Assembly: GCA_012269595.1 (NCBI GenBank)
Contig: JAAXJX010000011.1
Span: forward strand, 1 to 59,720
DNA: 59,720 bases
Direction: 5' to 3'
Origin: Planctomycetia bacterium
GTDB taxonomy: Bacteria; Planctomycetota; UBA8108; UBA1146
Position numbers and translations under genes: made by a program. Each line of letters starts with the position of its first letter. The first letter of the stretch is position 1. Under the pieces are notes generated by a model, which saw only the letters and a list, made by a program, of their open reading frames with translations, searched no databases and was not told the origin of the DNA. Shown piece after piece: positions 22,854-30,286 of this stretch.

Positions 22854-24190
22854 GGGGGAGTCTGGTTTTTCTGGTCGTGGTCGCCACGATCGCCATGATT
22901 CTCTCGCTTAAATCAATTCTGGCTCCTTTGGTGGCCGGATTTGTCATCGCCTACATCCTCGATCCCTTTGCCGATTTCCTCGAGCGCAAGGGGATGAAAC
23001 GCTTTCCGGCAGTCGTTCTGATCTTCGTTATCTCCGGTGCACTCTTTTCCGCAGCGGTCATCGGCGGATCGGTGATGGTCGCCAAGGCGGGAATCTCCCT
23101 TGCCCAGAAAACGCTGGGTGAACCGCGTACCGAGGCTTTGACCCGTTCGCAGGCTGAAAAACGGCTGGGATATTCTGATCTGAAATCAGAGCCGATGTCA
23201 GGGATGCCGACCGTTTGGTACCTCGATCGAAATGGGAATGGTCAACTGGATCCGGGCTGGCTCGTGGAAGCGGAAGCGCTGATCCAGGAAAAGTTCCCCG
23301 GCGTGGGCCTCGGGTTTCAGCGCTGGAAAAACCGTATCACCGAAGAGTACGGACGCAGCGCCGATGAAAATCCGGACGAAGCTCTCGCACGTCAGGTGGA
23401 ATCGACTCTCGACCTGACCGCAGGCCGTTTTCTTCGCGCTGTGATGGGAACCGACTCTTCTGCCGGTGAGCTGGAAGGCGAAGGTGAGGGTGCTGCTGCC
23501 AATGGATCGGGAGCGATGTCGGTGGGGGCGAAGGTGGCCTCCCGAGTTGCTTCGGGTGGTCAAAATGCACTCGACAGTCTTTTGGAGTTGGGCAACTGGC
23601 TTTTGCTGGTCCCGATCTACGTATTCTTCTTCCTGCTCGAGATCGATCCGATGCTGGCAAGGATGCGTCGCTGGATCCCTTCCGGATCTCGACCCCGACT
23701 GGAAAAGATTGCCCTCGAAATCCACGGCATCCTTTCCGGGTTTTTTCGTGGCCGCCTTTTGGTCTGTCTGGTCAAGGGTGGAATCACCGGGGTGGGGCTG
23801 TTTCTGATCGGAGTTCCCTACGGATTCCTGATCGGATTTGCTGCCGGCTTCCTCTCGCTGGTTCCCTACGTGGGGGTCTGGCTTGCCTTGCTGCCGGCAG
23901 TCGGGATCTGCTGGTTCGAACACCATGACGTGGTCTTGCTGATTCTCACCGCCGCACTCTTCGGAGTCATGGAAGCGGTGGAGGGCTTTGTTCTCATACC
24001 CCGATTCCTTGGCGACGAAGCGGGACTCCATCCGGTCACTGTGATCGTCACCTTCCTGATCTTTGCCCAGTGGTTCGGACTGCTGGGAATGCTGCTGTCG
24101 GTTCCGATGGCAGCGGTCTCGAAAACCCTGCTGCGTGAATTTGTGGTCCCGCTTTTGAAGGGGCCCGATTCGGCGACGGGGTCTGCCTGA
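22823..24190 (+). CDS. AI-2E family transporter with an inserted calcium-loop-like segment
   Basis: A 455-residue permease of the AI-2E (PerM/TqsA-like) family. Two N-terminal helices (LVFLVVVATIAMILSL; LAPLVAGFVIAYILDPFADF) are followed by a large extracytoplasmic region. The conserved C-terminal transmembrane core follows: LLLVPIYVFFFLLEIDP, GILSGFFRGRLLVC, FLSLVPYVGVWL and the FVLIPRFLGDEAGLHPV signature. The extracytoplasmic part is longer than usual and holds DRNGNGQLD at residues 135-143, an EF-hand or dockerin-like calcium loop, with a Glu/Gly-rich stretch near 215. The ATG at 22823 follows GGGAGAG. The transported substrate is unknown; the family includes exporters of small signals, ions or drugs. 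Confidence 0.88.
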   Translation: MDRLLSQRFLRGSLVFLVVVATIAMILSLKSILAPLVAGFVIAYILDPFADFLERKGMKRFPAVVLIFVISGALFSAAVIGGSVMVAKAGISLAQKTLGEPRTEALTRSQAEKRLGYSDLKSEPMSGMPTVWYLDRNGNGQLDPGWLVEAEALIQEKFPGVGLGFQRWKNRITEEYGRSADENPDEALARQVESTLDLTAGRFLRAVMGTDSSAGELEGEGEGAAANGSGAMSVGAKVASRVASGGQNALDSLLELGNWLLLVPIYVFFFLLEIDPMLARMRRWIPSGSRPRLEKIALEIHGILSGFFRGRLLVCLVKGGITGVGLFLIGVPYGFLIGFAAGFLSLVPYVGVWLALLPAVGICWFEHHDVVLLILTAALFGVMEAVEGFVLIPRFLGDEAGLHPVTVIVTFLIFAQWFGLLGMLLSVPMAAVSKTLLREFVVPLLKGPDSATGSA

Positions 24191-24976
24191 GTGTCCAGGG
24201 ATGCCGCTGTTCTGAAGGTCACGGATCTGGCTCTGCCATTTCGAGAGACCCATGATCTGGATGGCCTGGTGGTGGCCTTCCCCGATCGCCACGGCGGGAT
24301 CAGTGATCCTCCTTTTGATTCTCTCAATTTGGGTTTTTCCACAGGGGATGAACCGCGTTCAGTACGAGAGAACCGACTTCGACTGGTGCAGGCGGTGGGC
24401 GTTGATCCTGAACGGGTGATTGTTCCGGGCCAGATTCACGGTTGTCAGGTCTTGCATGCCACGGAATCACTGGCGGGAGCGGGGTTCGACCAGCCCGGTC
24501 AAATTCCCGGGGGGCACGATGTGGTCGTGTTGCCTGAGCCTGGCCTGTTCGCCCTGTCTCTGACCGCGGATTGCCCTCTGGTGGCCGTCGTCGATCCCAA
24601 TCAGCGCAGGGCGGGCATTGCCCATTGTGGCTGGAGAGGCACCGTTGCCGGTGCTCTGAATCAGCTTCTCGGCCAGATGGGACCACCGGAATCACTGCTG
24701 GCCATGATCTCACCGGGAATCAGGGGCCCCCGATACCCGGTGGGACCCGAAGTTCTGGAGGCGGTCAAACCCCTCCCTGGAGCTGCAGAGGCGATTTCCG
24801 GGGGCACCCTCGATCTTGCCACGATTCTCCTCAAGACGTTGCAGCAGGCCGGTTTGGAGAGTTCCCGGATCTCCATGGACCTCCGCTGCAGTCATGGTGA
24901 GCCTGATCTCTTCAGTCACCGGAGGGATCAGGGCAGAAGCGGACGCGGCGGCTGCCTGCTCGGTTGGAAATTTTGA
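24191..24976 (+). CDS. pgeF: Polyphenol oxidase/laccase-domain protein (PgeF/YfiH, purine nucleoside phosphorylase type)
   Basis: A 261-residue member of the YfiH/LACC1 family, whose members act on purine nucleosides and peptidoglycan-linked substrates. Family motifs are QIHGCQV with the first metal His, LTADCPLV with the Cys ligand, and IAHCGWRG with the second His. Also seen are the LAMISPGIRGPRYPVG segment and a C-terminal CSHGEPDLFSHRRD. In the usual GPCIG..CYEVG motif the Cys residues are absent here, though these are not metal ligands. The GTG start directly abuts the TGA of the permease gene, so the two are cotranscribed. Confidence 0.9.
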   Translation: MSRDAAVLKVTDLALPFRETHDLDGLVVAFPDRHGGISDPPFDSLNLGFSTGDEPRSVRENRLRLVQAVGVDPERVIVPGQIHGCQVLHATESLAGAGFDQPGQIPGGHDVVVLPEPGLFALSLTADCPLVAVVDPNQRRAGIAHCGWRGTVAGALNQLLGQMGPPESLLAMISPGIRGPRYPVGPEVLEAVKPLPGAAEAISGGTLDLATILLKTLQQAGLESSRISMDLRCSHGEPDLFSHRRDQGRSGRGGCLLGWKF

Positions 24977-25174
24977 CCGAATATCTGCGGGTGACTTTCG
25001 CACGGGCCATCCTGCTTCTAAACTCTTGTCCTCAGGATCTGCATTGGATTCCTGATCAGCCTGAGTCCGTCTCCGATATGGGTTTTCGGGGGGCGAAACA
25101 GGTCGAGAGACCGGAGTTTTCCGGGAACTTGACAGGGCTGATCCCGGGACCGATCGCCAGCGGAGGGCAGTATC
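24977..25174 (+). promoter_or_regulatory. carA upstream region with small hairpins
   Basis: About 200 bases without a gene. GGTC-GAGA-GACC (25101-25112) forms a hairpin with a GNRA-type loop, and CCGG-AGTTTT-CCGG (25111-25124) overlaps it, so the two are alternatives. TTGACA occurs at 25129 without a good -10 at the right distance; TAAACT near 25019 may be a -10. Pyrimidine control is expected for carAB, but no known PyrR or arginine box is recognised. Confidence 0.3.
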
Positions 25175-26335
25175 TTGGGGGACCCTACATTGAATCATCA
25201 CGACACCTATCCCGCAGTGAGGGATGTCGCTTCTGACAGTCGTTCAGTCAAAGCCATACTCGAATTGGAAGATGGAGTTCGCTTCGAAGGCAAAGCTTTC
25301 GGCGCGCTGAAATCCATTTCCGGAGAAGTGGTCTTTGCCACCGGCCTTGTCGGATATCCGGAATCACTGACCGACCCTTCCTATCGGGGACAGTTGTTGA
25401 CTCTGACTTATCCGCTTGCCGGTAACTACGGTGTTCCGGAAAGGGATCCGAACAATCCGATTCAGGATGGTTTCGAGTCTTCCCGCATTCAGGCACAGGC
25501 CCTCATCGTTCAAAGGCTTTCACAGGATTACAGCCATTGGAAATCGAGCCAGTCTCTTTCCGACTGGCTTGCATCCGAGGGTGTGCCGGGCATTGAGGGG
25601 GTCGACGTACGCGCCCTGACCCGACACCTGCGTCAGTTCGGAACCATCAAGGGACGTTTGCTCCTGGAGGGCAGCGACAATCGTGAGCAGGTGCTTTCAG
25701 AGCCATGCCATGATCCCGGATCCTACAATGTTGTTGCAGAAGTCAGTTGTTCAGAACCGATTCTGCATTCCTGTGGCAAGGCTGGAGCACCGAGAGTGGT
25801 GCTCGTCGACTGTGGTGCAAAGACCAGCATCATTCGCTGTCTACACGCCCGCGGGGCGGATGTACTGCAGGTTCCCTGGAATCACGACTTCGTCGCCGAA
25901 AAGGCGGATGCGGTACTGCTTTCCAATGGTCCGGGGGATCCAAAAATGACCGGGGATACCATTGAAATGGTGCGCCGTGCATTGGCTGAGGATCGCCCTT
26001 TGATGGGAATCTGCCTCGGCAACCAGTTGCTTTCACTGGCTGCAGGTTTTGATACCTACAAGCTTGATTTCGGTCACCGGGGACAAAACCAGCCCTGCTA
26101 TGAAGTGGGCAGTCGCCGTTGTTATGTGACCAGTCAGAATCATGGCTATGCCGTCGATGGTGAAAAGGCTCCCGCCGGTTGGCAGGAGTGGTATCGCAAT
26201 GCCAACGACGGTTCAAATGAAGGTGTTCGGCACTCGTCGAAGCCCTTCTTCTCTGTTCAGTTTCACCCGGAAGCCAATCCTGGCCCCCGGGACGCCGAAG
26301 GCCTCTTTGATCTGTTGTTGGAGTTCGCACGATGA
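25175..26335 (+). CDS. carA: Carbamoyl-phosphate synthase small subunit
   Basis: Glutamine amidotransferase subunit that feeds ammonia to CarB for carbamoyl phosphate, used in pyrimidine and arginine synthesis. The N-terminal CPSase domain (ILELEDGVRFEGKAFG, VVFATGLVGYPESLTDPSY) precedes a class I glutaminase with nucleophile Cys280 in MGICLGNQ, and His364 and Glu366 in VQFHPEA. TTG at 25175 has GGAGGG seven bases upstream; a second TTG at 25190 is possible. The length of 386 residues is normal. It overlaps carB in ATGA. Confidence 0.97.
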   Translation: MGDPTLNHHDTYPAVRDVASDSRSVKAILELEDGVRFEGKAFGALKSISGEVVFATGLVGYPESLTDPSYRGQLLTLTYPLAGNYGVPERDPNNPIQDGFESSRIQAQALIVQRLSQDYSHWKSSQSLSDWLASEGVPGIEGVDVRALTRHLRQFGTIKGRLLLEGSDNREQVLSEPCHDPGSYNVVAEVSCSEPILHSCGKAGAPRVVLVDCGAKTSIIRCLHARGADVLQVPWNHDFVAEKADAVLLSNGPGDPKMTGDTIEMVRRALAEDRPLMGICLGNQLLSLAAGFDTYKLDFGHRGQNQPCYEVGSRRCYVTSQNHGYAVDGEKAPAGWQEWYRNANDGSNEGVRHSSKPFFSVQFHPEANPGPRDAEGLFDLLLEFAR

Positions 26336-29300
26336 ATCTTCATACCCACGACAAAGTTGAAATCGACAAGCCAAGCAAGGTTCTGATCCTCGGCAGTGGT
26401 GCACTCAAGATTGGCGAGGCGGGGGAGTTTGACTACTCCGGTTCGCAGGCGATCAAGGCACTGCGAGAAGAAGGCATCCGTACCGTCCTCGTCAACCCGA
26501 ACATTGCCACCATCCAGACCAGCGAAGACCTCGCGGATGAAGTTTACTTCCTGCCGGTCAATCCCCACTTTGTTGAGCGAGTGATTGAGCGTGAGCGTCC
26601 GGATGGATTGTTGCTCTCCTTTGGTGGACAAACTGCTCTCAACTGTGGAGTGGAGCTGGACGAGCTCGGAATTCTCGAAAAGTACAATGTCCGGGTCTTG
26701 GGAACTCCCCTCGACACGATTCGCACGACAGAAGACCGCCACCTCTTCGCTGAGGTACTGCGCTCCATCAACATGGATACCCCGCGCAGTCGTGCCTGCG
26801 AAGATCTGGAAAGCGCGCTTGAGGCCGCTGAAGAGATTACATTCCCGGTGATGGTCCGCTCCGCTTTCTCCCTGGGAGGAAAAGGCTCCGGAATTGCCCG
26901 CAACGTTGAAGAGTTGACCGAGATGGCGTCGAACGCCCTTGCCACTGTTCCGCAGATTCTGGTCGAGGAGTACCTCGAAGGCTGGAAAGAAGTGGAATAC
27001 GAAGTGGTGCGGGATGCCATGAACAACTGCATCACCGTCTGCAACATGGAAAACATCGACGCGTTGGGAATCCACACCGGTGAAAGCATCGTTGTGGCTC
27101 CATCGCAGACCCTCTCTGATCACGATTACCACCGACTGCGCTCTGTTTCGATCCGCCTGATTCAGCATCTGGGTGTGGTCGGGGAATGCAACGTGCAGTT
27201 CGCACTGCATCCGCACAAGGACGAGTACCGGATCATCGAGGTCAATGCCCGCCTGTCCCGATCTTCCGCGCTGGCTTCCAAGGCAACCGGCTACCCGCTG
27301 GCCTTTGTGGCCGCAAAGCTGGCCCTCGGTTACAGCCTGATCGACGTTCCGAACAGTATCACTCAGGTCACTGCTTCCTGCTTTGAGCCGGCTCTCGATT
27401 ACTGTGTGATCAAGATGCCGCGCTGGGACCTGAAAAAGTTCCGTCGGGTTTCGACCAGCCTGGGCAGTGAAATGAAAAGCGTCGGTGAGGTGATGGCCAT
27501 TGGCCGCGGCTTCGAGGAAGCGATGCAAAAAGCGTGTCGCATGCTCGGGGTGGGGGCCCACGGACTCGTTTCAGCCCGCGATCATTTCGAAGAGGAAAAC
27601 CTCGAGGAACTGCTCGTCGTGCCGACAGAAGAACGCATCTTTGCCATCGGCGAAGCCTTGCGCAAAGGCTGGAGTGTCGATCGCATTCACCAGCTGACCC
27701 ATATCACTCCGTGGTTCATCGAGCGGGTCGGCGAAGTGGTGCGTTGCCAACAGGAGATTCGCGAGTTTGATCTGGCCACACTTCCGGAAGAGCAGCTGCG
27801 CAGAGCCAAGGAGTTGGGCTTCAGTGATAACCAGATCTCCCGTGCCTTGCGTCGTGAGACTCCCATCGAGCCCGGATATGCGGCTTCCCTGGAAGTCCGC
27901 GATCGTCGGGAAGAGTTGGGGATTCGTCCGGTGGTCAAACAGATTGATACCCTGGCAGCGGAGTATCCGGCTCAAACCAATTTCCTCTACATGACCTACA
28001 ACGGCAGTGAGGACGACGTGGTCGCCAAGGACCCGGCTCCCTATGTGGTGTTGGGTGGCGGAGCCTACCGGATCGGTTCTTCCGTGGAGTTCGACTGGTG
28101 TGCGGTCAATGCAGTGCAGGCTCTCTCACGCAGTGGTCACCGCACAGTCATGATCAACTACAACCCTGAGACTGTCTCAACGGATTACGATTCCTGTGAC
28201 CGTCTCTACTTCGAAGAATTGACCCTTGAGCGGGTTCTCGACATTTTTGAACGGGAAAACTCTCAGGGAGTGGTGATCAGTGTGGGAGGTCAGATCCCCA
28301 ACCAGCTTGCGGTGCCTCTTGGCAACCGCGGAGTCAAGGTGTTGGGGACCAAAGTGGAAGACATCGATCGCGCGGAAAATCGCGAGAAGTTTTCTTCTCT
28401 CCTCGACGATCTGGGAATCGACCAGCCGGAGTGGCGTGAGCTGACCAGCGTGGATGATGCCCGGTCCTTTGCAGAGAACTGTGGTTACCCGGTCCTGATC
28501 CGTCCCAGTTACGTTCTCAGTGGAGCGGCCATGAGTGTGGCTCACTCCGACGCAGAGATGGAGAGTTACCTCAAGGCTGCTGCCGATGTCTCGAGGGAAC
28601 ACCCGGTGGTGGTCTCCAAGTTCATTGCGGGGGCCAAGGAGATTGAATGGGACGGGGTCGCTCAGGATGGCAAGGTCATTTGTTACGCCATCAGTGAGCA
28701 CGTTGAGAATGCCGGAGTACACTCCGGAGATGCGACGATGGTCTTCCCCTCCCAGAGGCTCTATCTGGAAACCTCTCGCAGGATCAAGAAGATCTCCCGT
28801 CTGATCGCAGAAGCTCTCAATATCACGGGACCGTACAACATTCAGTTCATCGCCCGTGACAATCACATCAAGGTGATCGAGTGCAACCTGCGAGCATCCC
28901 GTTCCTTCCCCTTCGTCTCGAAGATCCTCAAGGAAAACTTCATCGATTACGCGATCCGGGCGATGCTCGGTGAAAAAGTTGACCCACCGGCAAAGTCCGC
29001 CTTCGAATTCGACTTTGTCGGCGTCAAGGCGCCGCAGTTCTCCTTCTCCCGACTCAAGGGAGCGGACCCGCTTCTGGGTGTGGAGATGGCCTCTACTGGT
29101 GAGGTCGCCTGCTTGGGTGACCAGGTGGAGGAGGCATACCTGAAGGCTCTGCTCTCTGTGGGATTCAGTATCCCCGAGAAGGGAATCCTTCTGACCACGG
29201 GGAAGATCGAGGACAAGGTCGATTTCCTTGAGAGTGCTCGCAAGCTTCAGCAGTTGGATATTCCCGTCTACGCGACCAAGGGAACCCATGACTTCCTGAA

Positions 29301-29604
29301 GGAAAACGATATTGAGACCCGGGTCTTGAAGATGCCGATGCGCGACGAGGAATTTGAAGCAGGATCGGATGCGATGGACGCCATCGAAGCCATCGAGAAG
29401 GGTTTGATTGATCTGGTCATCAACATACCCCGAAGTTTGGAACGCAACGACCTGACCAGCGGGTATCTGGTACGTCGCAAGACCGTCGATTACGGCATCG
29501 GATTGTTGACCAATATTCAGGCGGCGAATCTCTTCGTTGATGCCTTGTGGAAGATCCGCGATACGGACGAGTTGATGGTCAAACCGTGGCGTGAGTATTG
29601 TTGA
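26332..29604 (+). CDS. carB: Carbamoyl-phosphate synthase large subunit
   Basis: Synthesises carbamoyl phosphate from bicarbonate, ammonia and two ATP. At 1090 residues it has the full tandem architecture: first ATP-grasp half beginning VLILGSGALKIGEAGEFDYS, its repeat in the second half beginning VVLGGGAYRIGSSVEFDWC near residue 568, and a C-terminal MGS-like regulatory domain (KGILLTTGKIEDKVDFLE, VYATKGTHDFL). The junction in the first half reads SLGGKGSGI, close to the usual SLGGTGGG. The start overlaps the carA stop by four bases. A strong terminator ends the operon. pyrB is 29 kb away, so pyrimidine genes are dispersed. Confidence 0.98.
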   Translation: MNLHTHDKVEIDKPSKVLILGSGALKIGEAGEFDYSGSQAIKALREEGIRTVLVNPNIATIQTSEDLADEVYFLPVNPHFVERVIERERPDGLLLSFGGQTALNCGVELDELGILEKYNVRVLGTPLDTIRTTEDRHLFAEVLRSINMDTPRSRACEDLESALEAAEEITFPVMVRSAFSLGGKGSGIARNVEELTEMASNALATVPQILVEEYLEGWKEVEYEVVRDAMNNCITVCNMENIDALGIHTGESIVVAPSQTLSDHDYHRLRSVSIRLIQHLGVVGECNVQFALHPHKDEYRIIEVNARLSRSSALASKATGYPLAFVAAKLALGYSLIDVPNSITQVTASCFEPALDYCVIKMPRWDLKKFRRVSTSLGSEMKSVGEVMAIGRGFEEAMQKACRMLGVGAHGLVSARDHFEEENLEELLVVPTEERIFAIGEALRKGWSVDRIHQLTHITPWFIERVGEVVRCQQEIREFDLATLPEEQLRRAKELGFSDNQISRALRRETPIEPGYAASLEVRDRREELGIRPVVKQIDTLAAEYPAQTNFLYMTYNGSEDDVVAKDPAPYVVLGGGAYRIGSSVEFDWCAVNAVQALSRSGHRTVMINYNPETVSTDYDSCDRLYFEELTLERVLDIFERENSQGVVISVGGQIPNQLAVPLGNRGVKVLGTKVEDIDRAENREKFSSLLDDLGIDQPEWRELTSVDDARSFAENCGYPVLIRPSYVLSGAAMSVAHSDAEMESYLKAAADVSREHPVVVSKFIAGAKEIEWDGVAQDGKVICYAISEHVENAGVHSGDATMVFPSQRLYLETSRRIKKISRLIAEALNITGPYNIQFIARDNHIKVIECNLRASRSFPFVSKILKENFIDYAIRAMLGEKVDPPAKSAFEFDFVGVKAPQFSFSRLKGADPLLGVEMASTGEVACLGDQVEEAYLKALLSVGFSIPEKGILLTTGKIEDKVDFLESARKLQQLDIPVYATKGTHDFLKENDIETRVLKMPMRDEEFEAGSDAMDAIEAIEKGLIDLVINIPRSLERNDLTSGYLVRRKTVDYGIGLLTNIQAANLFVDALWKIRDTDELMVKPWREYC

Positions 29605-29626
29605 TCACCATCTGAAAACCGGAAGA

Positions 29627-29666
29627 GGAACGGTCAGGGAGACTTCCTGACCGTTCCTTTTTTTTT
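29627..29666 (+). terminator. Intrinsic terminator of the carAB operon
   Basis: GGAACGGTCAGG (29627-29638) pairs perfectly with CCTGACCGTTCC (29646-29657) around 7 bases, followed by nine T residues. This is the strongest terminator in the window. Confidence 0.97.
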
Positions 29667-29680
29667 GAAAGGAATCCCCA

Positions 29681-30190
29681 ATGACCCCTCTCAATGCAGT
29701 TTGTAACAGGCGATCGGTTCTGTCCCTTTTGATTCTGGGACTATTGACCACCCTGGTGATTTTTGCTTCATCAGAATTCCAGGGGCGGAACTCTCTTCTC
29801 GCACTGCAGGATGGCGGCGCTGAGACAAAAGGGGGAGATGCGCAGATCGAAGAGGTCATGGATGAAATGAAGTCGGCGGGACGATCATTTCGTCGGGCGT
29901 TGCGTGGCAAAAAGGTGGAAGACGCTCTCAAGCATGTTCAAAGAGCTCAGCTTGCAACTCTCAAGTCGAAGGATCTTGTTCCTGACATGGTTGCAGAAAT
30001 GGAAGATGCCCAGGCCCGCGCTGCAAGCCTGAAGGAGTATCGACTCATGATCGTCGTCACTCTCGAGCATTGGTTGAAGATTGAACGTGCCCTGCTGGCG
30101 GGGGACATGGCTGCAGCATCGGAAGAGGCGAAAAAGATCAGTGCGGTCAAAAAGAGTGGCCATCAGAAGTTCCGCAAGGAAGAGGATTGA
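29681..30190 (+). CDS. Cytochrome b562-like exported helical-bundle protein
   Basis: A 169-residue protein with an N-terminal signal or anchor helix (RRSVLSLLILGLLTTLVIFA) and a periplasmic all-helical domain. The domain resembles cytochrome b562: it opens with IEEVMDEMKSAGRSFRRAL, providing Met60 or Met63 as a possible haem ligand, and ends with GHQKFRK, matching the NAYHQKYR end of E. coli b562 whose His binds haem (here His161). The length between the ligands is also close. No CxxCH is present, so haem would be non-covalent. AAGGA precedes the ATG, and the gene lies just behind the carAB terminator. Its electron partner is unknown; a haem-free relative such as CpxP-like bundles is the alternative. 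Confidence 0.72.
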   Translation: MTPLNAVCNRRSVLSLLILGLLTTLVIFASSEFQGRNSLLALQDGGAETKGGDAQIEEVMDEMKSAGRSFRRALRGKKVEDALKHVQRAQLATLKSKDLVPDMVAEMEDAQARAASLKEYRLMIVVTLEHWLKIERALLAGDMAAASEEAKKISAVKKSGHQKFRKEED

Positions 30191-30227
30191 TTCGCAACCC
30201 TGCCGAAGAGGTCAGGATCAAAAAAAA

Positions 30228-30261
30228 GCCGCGGGAGGAAATCCTCCTGCGGCTTTTTTTT
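30228..30261. terminator. Bidirectional intrinsic terminator
   Basis: GCCGCGGGAGGA (30228-30239) pairs with TCCTCCTGCGGC (30242-30253), one G-T pair, with T residues after it and an A tract before it. It serves the b562-like gene on + and the S41 protease gene on -. Confidence 0.95.
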
Positions 30262-30286
30262 GAATCACGATTCTCTGATCAGCGGG

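Noticed and set aside
26263-27561. A 432-codon antisense frame opposite carA/carB
   Set aside because: It is a shadow of highly biased carAB codons; the translation has no domain and is rich in His/Gln/Arg as expected of antisense frames. The same applies to 28177-29289 and 23198-24292.
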